From positions 1 through 64,000 of the forward strand of contig JADKGF010000017.1 in the NCBI GenBank assembly GCA_016717105.1: a stretch of 64,000 nucleotides of DNA. Direction: 5' to 3'. The notes beneath the pieces were generated by a model. The model was given only the letters and a program-made list of their open reading frames with translations. It ran no database searches and had not been told where the DNA came from. The number at the start of each line of letters is the position of its first letter. The first letter of the stretch is position 1. The DNA is from Saprospiraceae bacterium. Lineage in GTDB: Bacteria > Bacteroidota > Bacteroidia > Chitinophagales > Saprospiraceae. A program made the translations under genes and the position numbers. This document shows, piece after piece, positions 25,134 to 36,350 of the stretch.

Positions 25134-26765
25134 ATGAAAGGTATTTTACAGACTTTTGTTTTTCTGCTCTTCCTTACAGGTGCAGAAAGCCTTTGGGGTC
25201 AATGTAGTATCGGTACTCCGACAGTGACAGGGCTTTCTTGTCAGAATCAAAGTACTGATTCTCCAGCTGATGATGCTATTCAATTTAACCTTAATGTTTC
25301 TGCCACAAGTGGAAGCCTTCAGGGTTATTGGATAGATGTTAGTGGAGGTACTACGGTGACACCTCAAGAAGGCACCTATGGGAGTACTTTGGCAATTACT
25401 CTCGGAAATGGCACCGCAGGGAGTAGTCAAAGTTACACTCTAACATTAACTGACAAGTCAGACTTGTCATGTCAACGGACAGTCGTAGTTGGACCACAAG
25501 CCAGTTGTAGTGCTGGGTGTTCAACTCCTGTACAATTTATCTGCGATAATCCTGCGAATGCTGGACCTCACACCGTAACCCTAACTGCGACTGGAGGATT
25601 AACCAACGTTTTATGGTTTAATGAAGCCAACGTACAGGTTGGTGCAGGTAGCTTGGTTGTTTCAGTTTCTACACCTGGTATGGTAGATGGGACAGAAGAG
25701 TTTTATTATACTGCACTGGATGGCACCGGATGTGTAGTAAGTTTGTGTTGTCCGATTACGGTTCAAACACAAGATTGTGGTTATATTGATTTGGCTCTGA
25801 TTAAACAAAAGAGTGATAATTTGCCCGTGAGTTATGGACAAACTATAACCTTTAATATTCAAGTTTGTAATCAGGGTACAGACCCGGTTACGAGTGTAAG
25901 TCTAATTGATTATATTCCTTCTGGATTTACACTTAATGATGGTTCTTGGTCCTTATCGGGAACGAATGCCATTAGAACATTAACGGCAGGAGGTGGAATT
26001 ATCCCTGCGGGAGGAATTCCTGTTTCAGGTTGTATAACTGTTCCTATAAACTTGACAGTTAATAATACAGCCAATAGTACCAATGTATTAAATATAGCTG
26101 AGATCACAGCGGGAACAGATTCAGAAGGTAGAACTGATGATGTTGACAGCACGCCTGATTCAACTCCTGGAAATGATCCAGGTGGTCTTATTGGAAGCCC
26201 AGCTGATAATTATTTGAATGGCGATGGCACTGGAACAGTTGGTTCGGGTGTTGCGGCATCAGATGAGGATGATCAAGACCCAGCAACTGTTAGAATTGTA
26301 GATTTAGCATTGAAAAAAGAAATTGTTACTGCTGGACCTTATTCTTATGGTCAACCTATTACATTTAGGATTACAATCGTTAATCAAGGCAATGAGACTG
26401 CTACATCGATTGCAGTGTCCGACTATGTTCCGGCAGGTTTTTCATTTGCCCCAAATAATGGTTGGAGTGGTACTGCACCATTGATATCAAGAACGATTGC
26501 AGGTCCATTAAATCCTGGATTTTCAACTAGCTTTGATTTGGTATTGACACTTCAACAAAGTACGGCACCAAATGCATGGTTGAATGTTGCTGAAATCAGT
26601 GCCTTTAATGATGTAAACGGGTATGCGATTGGTATGTTTGATATCGACAGTGAACCCGACCAAAGTCCAAATAATGACGCAGGTGGTTTAGCAGAAAGCC
26701 CTGCCGATAACTATTTAGATGGCAATGGTACAGGGACCAATAGGTGGTGGTGTAGCAGCAACTGA
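25134..26765 (+). CDS. Giant DUF11-repeat T9SS surface protein, N-terminal fragment
   Basis: The ATG at 25134 gives a clear signal peptide (MKGILQTFVFLLFLTG, cut after SLWGQ), so it is preferred to 25038, which is in the same frame. The mature protein opens with a copy of the module that ends genes 1 and 3 (SPADDAIQFNLNVSATSGSLQ, YWIDVSGGTTVTP). Next are an Ig-like segment and two DUF11-type units (IDLALIKQKSDNLPVSYGQ; VDLALKKEIVTAGPYSYGQ). The frame is broken near 26740 (GTGTNRWW where GTGPIGGGVAATDEDD is expected), and the protein continues in the fragment 26719-38352. Reconstructed length is about 4,400 residues. Confidence 0.85.
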   Translation: MKGILQTFVFLLFLTGAESLWGQCSIGTPTVTGLSCQNQSTDSPADDAIQFNLNVSATSGSLQGYWIDVSGGTTVTPQEGTYGSTLAITLGNGTAGSSQSYTLTLTDKSDLSCQRTVVVGPQASCSAGCSTPVQFICDNPANAGPHTVTLTATGGLTNVLWFNEANVQVGAGSLVVSVSTPGMVDGTEEFYYTALDGTGCVVSLCCPITVQTQDCGYIDLALIKQKSDNLPVSYGQTITFNIQVCNQGTDPVTSVSLIDYIPSGFTLNDGSWSLSGTNAIRTLTAGGGIIPAGGIPVSGCITVPINLTVNNTANSTNVLNIAEITAGTDSEGRTDDVDSTPDSTPGNDPGGLIGSPADNYLNGDGTGTVGSGVAASDEDDQDPATVRIVDLALKKEIVTAGPYSYGQPITFRITIVNQGNETATSIAVSDYVPAGFSFAPNNGWSGTAPLISRTIAGPLNPGFSTSFDLVLTLQQSTAPNAWLNVAEISAFNDVNGYAIGMFDIDSEPDQSPNNDAGGLAESPADNYLDGNGTGTNRWWCSSN

Positions 26766-29700
26766 TGAAGACGATCAGGATCCAGCTCTTGTAAATATAT
26801 TTGACTTAGCATTGACAAAAGCGTTGAATACAACAGCACCTTATACTTATGGTCAAGTACATAATTTTACAATAACAGTATATAATCAAGGAAACGTCAC
26901 AGCAACCAATATAGTGTTGAGTGACTATATCCCTGCAGGATATACATTTGTTGCGAATAATGGCTGGACTGGAGCTGCGCCAACGATTACAAAAACCATA
27001 GCAGGTCCATTAGCACCTGGTGCAAGTACAACAGTAAATCTTGATTTGACTTTTGTGCAAGTTGGAACAACTACAGCGAAATCTTGGATCAATTACACTG
27101 AGATAACCTCAGCACAAGATGGAACTGGGAGTCCTGCAACAGATGTAGATAGTACACCTGGAAGCAATGGGACAAATGAAAACAACATCCTACCTGGAAA
27201 GACTGGTGATGATAACATTACAAGCACATCAGATACAGGTGTAGGAAGTCAGGATGATCATGACCCTGCGGGACCATGGATATTCGACCTTGCAACCATA
27301 ATTACAAATAATACGGATGTAATAACGTCATATGGTGAGAATGTATCATTCCCAATTGTCGTTGAAAATCAAGGAAATATAAGTAGTCAAGGATATACAT
27401 TGACAGTTATGGTACCTAGTGGGTTTGATTTCGGAACAAATCCGTCATGGAGCTACAATGCAGGAACTGGTATGGCAACTTATACGACCACAGATATTAT
27501 AAATCCTGGTGAGACAGATAATTTGAGTATTGTTTTAGTATCAAAACCAGCCACTGGATCAACAGCATGGACAGTCAAAGTTGAAATAAGCGATGACACA
27601 CCAATTGCAGATGAAGTAGGCATCAAAGATATTGATAGTACACCAGATTTGATATTCACCAATGATGCTGGTGGCGCGCCGATACCTGATAGTGAAGGAG
27701 GAAGCTTCCCTGGAAGTGACGATACACTGGATGGAAATGGAACAGGTACACCGGGAAGTACAGTAGCCGCTACAGATGAGGATGATGAAGACCCTGAGTT
27801 TGTAAAGGTTTTTGACTTAGCATTGACAAAAGCGTTGAATACAACAGCACCTTATACATATGGTCAAGTACATAATTTTACAATAACAGTACATAATCAA
27901 GGAAATATCACAGCTACAAATATAGTGGTTAGTGATTATATCCCTGCTGGATATACATTTGTTGCAAATAATGGCTGGACTGGAGCTGCACCAACGATTA
28001 CAAAAACCATAGCAGGTCCATTGGCACCTGGTGCAAGTACAACTGTAAATCTTGATTTGACATTTGTAAGTCTGACATCTCCGACTGCCAAATCTTGGAT
28101 CAATTATGCAGAGGTTACTTCAGCTCAAGATGCAAGTGGCAATCCAGTATATGACGTAGATAGTACACCTGGTAGCAACGGTACTAATGAGAACAATGTT
28201 TATCCTAATGGCGCTGGTGATAATGACATCACAAGTACATCAGATACTGGTGTTGGAAGTCAGGATGATCATGACCCAGCAGGACCTAAGGTTTTTGATC
28301 TTGCATTACGAAAGACCAAAGTTACGGCAACTCCTAGCTTTAGTTATGGACAAACAGTAATGTACCAAATAGAAATATTTAATCAAGGTAATATTGCTGC
28401 TACAGGTATTGAAGTTACAGATTATTTGCCGTGTGGATTAGAGTTTAATGCTTTATCAGCTACTAATGTTGGATGGAGTTTATCTGGTTCTAAGGTGACT
28501 AAAACGTACACTGGTACACTAAATCCAGGACAAAGTACAATATTAAATATTGACTTGATCGTAAGAGAATGTTATACGAATCAGAATACAGCATGGACTA
28601 ACTATGCTGAAATTTCAAAAGCTGATGACACTGACCCAACAACGAGTGTTCTACCAGTAGATATTGATAGCACGCCTGATGGAACCAACGGTAATGATAC
28701 TGGTGGTGTTCCAGATTTTGGTGGTGTTTCAAGTGGTACTGATGACACTATAAATAATGAAAATGGTGACGAAGATGATCATGACCCTGTTAAGATTGAA
28801 ATTTTTGACTTAGCATTAAGAAAAGTTTTAGCAACACCAGCGCCATATACTTATGGACAAGCTTTGACTTTTAATGTTGAAGTGTTTAATCAAGGTAATG
28901 TAACTGCTCAAAACATTGTAATATCTGATTATATTCCTTCTGGATATACTTTTGTTGCTAACAATGGTTGTACAGGTGGACCATCTGTAATCACTAGAAC
29001 TTTTGCAGGACCTTTGGCTCCAGGTGCAAGTACTGGTAGTCTTCCATTGGTATTGACTTTGATCATGGATGGAACAGGTGATGATGCATGGGACAACTAT
29101 GCCGAAGTATCTTCATCTATGGATAATAACAATAACAATAGAAATGATGATGCAGACAGTGTCTTGGATAATAATCCAAACAATGACAATGATGTAAATC
29201 CTGGTGATGCAGATGATAATAACATCTTAGGTGGTGGACCAAACGCAAATCCTGATGAGGATGAGGATGACCATGACCCAGCAGCACCGGTTATCGTGGA
29301 TATAGCTTTGCGTAAAACAACAGTAACGCCTGGCCCATATAATTATGGTGATGTTGTAAGCTTCAACATTGAAGTTATCAATCAGGGAAATGTTGATTTG
29401 ACAGATATTGATATAGTTGATTATATACCATGTGGATTTGAATATTCAAGTGGTAGCCAAACATGGACATTAAACGGAACACAAGCTCAGACCAACTTGG
29501 CTGGAATTCTTACAGCTGGTTCATCTACCACTATAAGAATTGACTTGAAAGTTATAGCTTGTTCTTCACCAAATGCTTGGTTAAATTATGCAGAAGTTAG
29601 AAATATGGAAGACACACAGGGTAACAACCTGAGTGGATCAGATATTGATAGTAATCCTGATAATACCAATGGTAATGATGATGGAGGTTTGGCAGACAGT

Positions 29701-32700
29701 GCAAATGATGACTTTGTAAATGGTAATGGTAAAGCAGCTGGTGGTTCTCCATTAGATGCTGGTACTACTACAGATGAAGATGATCATGACCCTGAATTAA
29801 TTCAAGTATTTGACCTAGCTTTAAGAAAAACTTTAACAACAGCTGGTCCTTATAGATATGGTGATAATTTGACTTTCACAATTGAAGTATTTAATCAGGG
29901 TAATATTGCAGCACATAATGTAGTCATCAATGATTATATTCCTGCAGGTTATACTTTTGTGGGTGCTTTAAATCCAACATGGAGTGGTGCAGCACCATTA
30001 GTTACTAAAACTATTGCAGGACCAATTGCCCCTGCTTCATCAGTAACAACAACGATTGTATTGACTCTTGCAAGAGGATCTGGGGATGCGACTTGGGATA
30101 ATTATGCAGAAGTTAACACTGCTACTGACTCGAATGGCAACCCTGTAGTTGATGCAGATAGTACACCGGATAATAATCCTACAAATGACAATCCTGTTAA
30201 ACCAGGAGATCCTGACGACAACAACATCACTGGTGGTGGCCCATCAGAAGGTGAGGATGAAGACGATCATGATCCAGCAGCTCCTGCACTTGTAGATGTT
30301 GCATTACGCAAAACAAACATAACAGCTGGTCCTTATACATATGGGCAAGTTGTAAGTTTCAATATTGACGTAATAAATCAAGGTAACGTAGAAGTTACAG
30401 ATATTGCTGTAGTGGATTATTTGCCTTGTGGATTTGAATATGTAAGTGGCAGTCAGCCTTGGGCCGTAAGTGGAACACAGGCTACGGCTATGTTGTCTGG
30501 TAGTTTGGTGCCAGGACAAACTAGAACAATAAGAATTGACTTAAAAGTTATAGCTTGTACATCTCCAAATGCTTGGCTGAATTATGCTGAAGTTAAGAGT
30601 TTTGAAGATGTAAATGGAAATGATATCAGTGCACAGGATATCGATAGTACACCAGATAATAATAATCTTAATGATGATGGTGGATTAGCTGATAGCCCTA
30701 ATGATGATTATGTTGATGGTGATGGTAAATTAGCTGGCGGAACACCTAGAGATTCTGGGTTAACCACTGACGAAGATGATCATGACCCTGAGTTGATACC
30801 TGTATTCGATTTAGCACTTAAAAAAGTGTTAGTTACAGGCGGTCCATACACAGATGGTCAACCACTCACATTTAATATAACTGTGTACAACCAAGGTAAT
30901 CAAACAGCACAAAGTATTGTAATCAATGATTATGTTCCTATTGGATATACTTACAATGCTGCCCTGAACCCAGGTTGGGCAGGAAGTTTACCTAATTTGA
31001 CATACAATGTACCAGGTACATTAGCTCCAGGAGCATCAGTTACAATACCAGTTGTATTGAATATTGAGATGACAATGGGTGGTAGTAGAAATTGGATTAA
31101 TTATTCAGAGATCGGAAGTGCCGATAATGATAGCAATCCAACGAATACACCTCCTACAGATGCTGATAGTACTCCAAGTAGTAATACACCACAGGAAAAC
31201 ACTGTTGTCCCTGGAGATTCCAATGATGATAATGTAAATGGTGGTGGACCTTCTGAAGGTGAGGATGAAGATGATCATGACCCTGCTGGGCCAAGATTGT
31301 ATGATGTAGCATTGGCTAAAACCACAACTGCAGTTGGACCTTTCAGTTTCGGTCAGGTTGTAAAATTTGATATTGCTGTAATTAATCAAGGTAACTTCCC
31401 TGTTAGAAATATCAAAGTTGCTGATTATATACCAGCAGGATTCAAATACAGAGGTGCTGAAAACTTCGGTGTTTGGACATATGATGCATTTAGTGGCAAT
31501 GCAACTACAACTGTTGCAACTACTTTGTTACCAGGTCAATCTACTTCAGTAAGTATTTACTTGGAAGTACAACCTACAACAAATTATGTTACAGGATGGG
31601 ATAATAGAGCAGAAATTTATTCATTTGAAGATACAAATGGTAATAATGTAAGTTCTATGGACATAGATAGTTCACCTGATACAAATCCAAATAATGACGC
31701 TGGTGGTGAACCAGAAGGACCTTCTGATGATTACACTGGAGGTGATGGAAATGGTCCTATCGGTGGAGGCCCTGCATCAGGTGATGAAGACGATGCAGAT
31801 CCAGAGAGAATAGAAATATTTGATTTGGCCTTGAGAAAGGAATTAGTAACAGCTGGACCTTATGCTTATGGCGATTTGTTGGAGTATAATATTACCGTGT
31901 TTAATCAAGGTAATGAGGCAGCTACAAATGTACAAATCACAGATTATATTCCAGCAGGTTACACATTTAGCCTAGCAGATAATGCTGGTTGGGTAGGAGC
32001 AGCTCCAAGTCCAACTTATGTAATTGCAGGACCAATATTGCCAGCGGCTTCTCAAACTGTAAAAGTTTATTTGAGAATTCAACAAACCACTGGTGGTGAG
32101 AAATATTGGATCAATTATGCAGAGATTACTCATGCATCAGATGCAGATGGAAATAGTAGAGATACTTGGGATATTGATTCTAACCCTGGTAGTAATGGAA
32201 CTGCTGAAAATGCAGTAGAACCAGGTAAAACAGGAGATAATGTAATCGACGGTCATGATAAAGGTGGCGAAGAAGATGATCATGATCCTGCAGGTATAGA
32301 GATTTTTGACCTTGCTGTTTACATGACTGACAATACTGTAGTTCTTAACAATTATGGTGATGATGTAACATTCACAATAAATGTAACAAATCAAGGAAGT
32401 ATCACTTCTAATGGTTTCACTTTAACAGATTACATGCCTTCAGGTTATGTGTTCAATGCAAGTGATAATCCAGGTTGGGTACTAGGTGCTGGAGGCAAAC
32501 TTACCTTTGTATCAAGCGAAGTGTTAGTGCCTGGTGAAACAGTAATTTACACACTAATACTTGAGGCTAAGCCTACTAAAGAAGTAGATGGATGGGTGAA
32601 TTATGTAGAGATCAGTGACGATAACAGTGTAGATCCTGTTGTGACAACTGATATTGATAGTGCACCAGATGCAACCAAAACAAATGATGCTGGTGGTAAA

Positions 32701-35700
32701 GTTGAAACCACATCTGATGACATCGTTACAGGAATTGGTGTTGATAGAAATAGAGTAGTTAGAGATGTTTATGGTAGCACAAATCCATTGACGGATGAAG
32801 ATGATCACGACCCTGAGACAATCATAGTTTATGATATGGCTTTATACAAAAAACTTGTCACTGCAGGTCCATATAAGTATGGTCAGCAAGTACAGTTTGA
32901 TGTATGTGTAGTTAATCAAGGTAGTGAAACTATGCAAAATGTAGATCTTAAGGATTACATTCCTGCTGGATATGCATTTAACGCAGCAAATAATCCAGGA
33001 TGGACTTTGACAGGTACAGTAGCAACAAGAACAATTGCAGGACCTGTTTTAAGATGCGATACTATATGTGTTCCTTTGATACTTACTATTCAGCAAACGA
33101 CTGGTGGTGAGAAGAATTGGATCAACTACGCAGAGATCACAGAGATGGAAACCACCAACGGTACGCCAGTTGACGATGTTGACAGTAATCCTAACAGTAA
33201 TGGACCTGAAGAAACAGCCGTCGAACCTGGTGATCCAGCGGATGATAATACCACTAGTATTGATGAAGGTGGAGAAGAAGATGACCATGACCCTGCAGGT
33301 ATTGAAGTATTCGACCTTGCACAAAGAAAGGTTATCGCTAACCAAACAGGACCTTATCAATATGGTAATCAATTGACTTATACAATCGAGTTGTTTAACC
33401 AAGGAAGCATATCTGCCGGAAACATTGAAGTTACAGACTTTATACCTTGTGGGTTTAAATATCTTGCTAGCAATGATGCAAATGGTTGGAGCTATAATGC
33501 TACAACAGGTATGGCCAAAAAAGTTGTTGCTGGACCATTGGTACCAGGTGCTACAACTTTCGTGACTATCACACTCGAATTGAAACAGTGTTTGGATAAT
33601 AGTGTGGGTTCGTTCACAAATTATACTGAAATCAGCGATGCTGACAGTAATGATCCAAATGAACCACCTACTGACATAGACAGCACACCTGATACAAACC
33701 CAGGTAATGATCCAGGTGGAGAGCCTGATGGACCAAATGATGATGTAGTCACTGAAGATCCTAACTTACCTGGTAATGATGATGAAGATGATCATGATCC
33801 AGAAAGAATTGAGATTTTTGATCTTGCACTTAAGAAGGAGCTTGTCACAGCGGGACCTTACCATTATGGACAAATATTAGACTTTAATATTACCGTATGT
33901 AATCAAGGAAACGTTAACGCGGCAAATATTGTAGTAAGTGATTATCTTCCTGCTGGTTACGGATTTACATTCGCAAATAATGCAGGTTGGACTGGTACTG
34001 TAACAGCTCCTACATACGCTGTTCCGGGTACATTAGTTCAAGACCAATGTACAGTTATTCCAATGAAACTCACCATCTTGCAAACAACAGGTGGAGAGAA
34101 AAATTGGGTTAATTATGCGGAAATCACTTCAGCAACTGATAGTAATGGCGGACCTAGAGTAGATGCAGATAGTAACCCGGGAAGTAACAATCCGACTGAA
34201 AACGGAGTTGAACCTGGAGATGCAGCTGATAACAATTTAGCGAGTACAGACAAAGGTGGAGAAGAGGACGACCATGATCCAGCGGGCATTGAGATATATG
34301 ACCTTGCTCAGAGAAAGGTAACCACTGCTACCGGTCCATTTAGATATGGAGACATTGTCAAATTTACTTATGAAGTTTATAATCAAGGTAGTATTCAAGC
34401 AAGTGGCATTGAGTTGACAGATTATATCCCATGTGGATACAAATATGTAGCTGCCTCAAATAATGCACTTGGTTGGTCATACAACAGTACGACTGGAAAT
34501 GCAACGGTAATAATGCCTGGCTCTTTAGTACCAGGTGCATTTAGGACCATTGATATTTACTTACAAGTAAAACCTTGTATAGCTTCAAGTACTGACGCTT
34601 GGACTAATATCGCTGAAATTTCAGATGGTAATAGTGATGATCCAAATGAACCACCAACGGATATTGACTCTGATCCTGATAAAGATCCAGATAATGATCC
34701 AGGTGGAGAACCAGATGGACCTAACGATGATGTTGTAGATGAAGATCCAAATCTTCCTGGTGATGACGACGAAGACGATCATGACCCAGAAAGAATAGAA
34801 ATAGTGGATCTAGCACTTAGGAAGACCATGGTTACAGCAGGACCATACCGTTACGGACAGATCATTGACTTTGATATTGAAATATTCAATCAAGGTAATG
34901 TAACAATGACAGATATCGAAGTGATCGATTATATTCCTGAAGGATTTACTTATGACCCAGCTATCAACCAGATCTGGCAAGGTACATATCCTGCAGTATT
35001 CACGATAGTATCTGGTCCATTGGCTCCAGAAGCTTCAACGAAAGTAAGACTTAAATTAAAATTAGTTCAAACTAGTGGCGGTTCAAGTGTTTACTATAAT
35101 GGTTCTGAAATCACTGGAATGCAGGATGATAATGGTGATCCTAGAGATGACGATGATGCAGATAGTACTCCAGATGTGGATCCTGATAATGATAATCCTG
35201 TCACTCCTGGAGATGATAATGATGACGAAGTGGATGAAAGTCCAAATGATCCTGATACAAATGATGATGACGAAGATGATAGCGATCCAGCGGGTCCAAA
35301 AATCTTTGACTTAGCACTTAGAAAAGTTCAATTGACGGCAACACCTAGCTTTAGCTATGGTCAAACAGTAATGTTCGGCATTCAATTGTTCAATCAAGGT
35401 AATGTAGATGCTAAAGACATTGTTATTGTAGATACACTTCCATGTGGTTTAGAATTCTTACCAACATCAGCAGTAAATATAGCAGCTGGCTGGGTTTATA
35501 ATCCAGTTACAAGGGAAGTAAGAACAACGTATAGGAATATTTTAGCTGCAGGCACAAGTGCTCAATTGTCACTAGATAATAAGGTAGTACCTTGTTATTC
35601 AAGTGTTGGTAAGGCATGGACAAACTGGGCTGAAATCGAATCAGCTAATGATAACGATCCGAATACACCTAATCCGCCAGTGGATATAGACAGTGACCCT

Positions 35701-36350
35701 GATAATAACAACAACAATGACGAAGGTGGTCAACCAAATACTCCTGAAGATGATGAAATCAATGGTGATCCAAATAACCCTGACAACCCATCAGCGCCTC
35801 AGGATGAAGATGATCATGATCCACATCAAATTGAAGTATTTGACCTTGCAATCCGCAAAACTGTGGACAATAGGGGACCATACAGAATTGGTGAAACAGC
35901 AACATTCAGACTAAAAGTATTTAATCAAGGTAATGTACCTGCAAAAAATATTAAACTGAATGATTATTTAAGAAGTGGATTCAGCTTCAATCCTGCAGCA
36001 AATGCAGGTTGGACCTTGACTACACCTGCGACACCATCAGTTAATGGCTTGTTGAATTATACAGTACCGACCTTGTTGAATCCTGGTGACAGTATCGTAG
36101 TGACATTGAAACTTGAAATAGCCCTTGATGCTAATCCAGCTGTCACAGACTGGTGGAATTATGCAGAAATTAGAACGGCTCAGGATACTTTAGGCAACAA
36201 CAGATATGATGATGCTGACAGTACACCTAATAGTAATAGTCCTTACGAAAATGACGTAGAACCAGATGATGCTTGGGATAATGTTGTAAATGGCAACGGT
36301 CCTAATGTTAATCAAGATGAAGATGATCACGATCCAGAAAAAGTAATTGT
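25783..36350 (+). repeat. About 21 tandem DUF11-type units (~500 bp each)
   Basis: Counting the unit openings by eye gives two in the first fragment and about nineteen in the second. Pairs differ in relatedness: the first two units after the frame break that begin FDLALTKALNTTAPYTYGQ are close copies, while others keep only the motif skeleton. Units tend to alternate between ones with a Cys (DYIPCGF or DYLPCGF) and ones with Ala (DYIPAGY). Confidence 0.85.
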
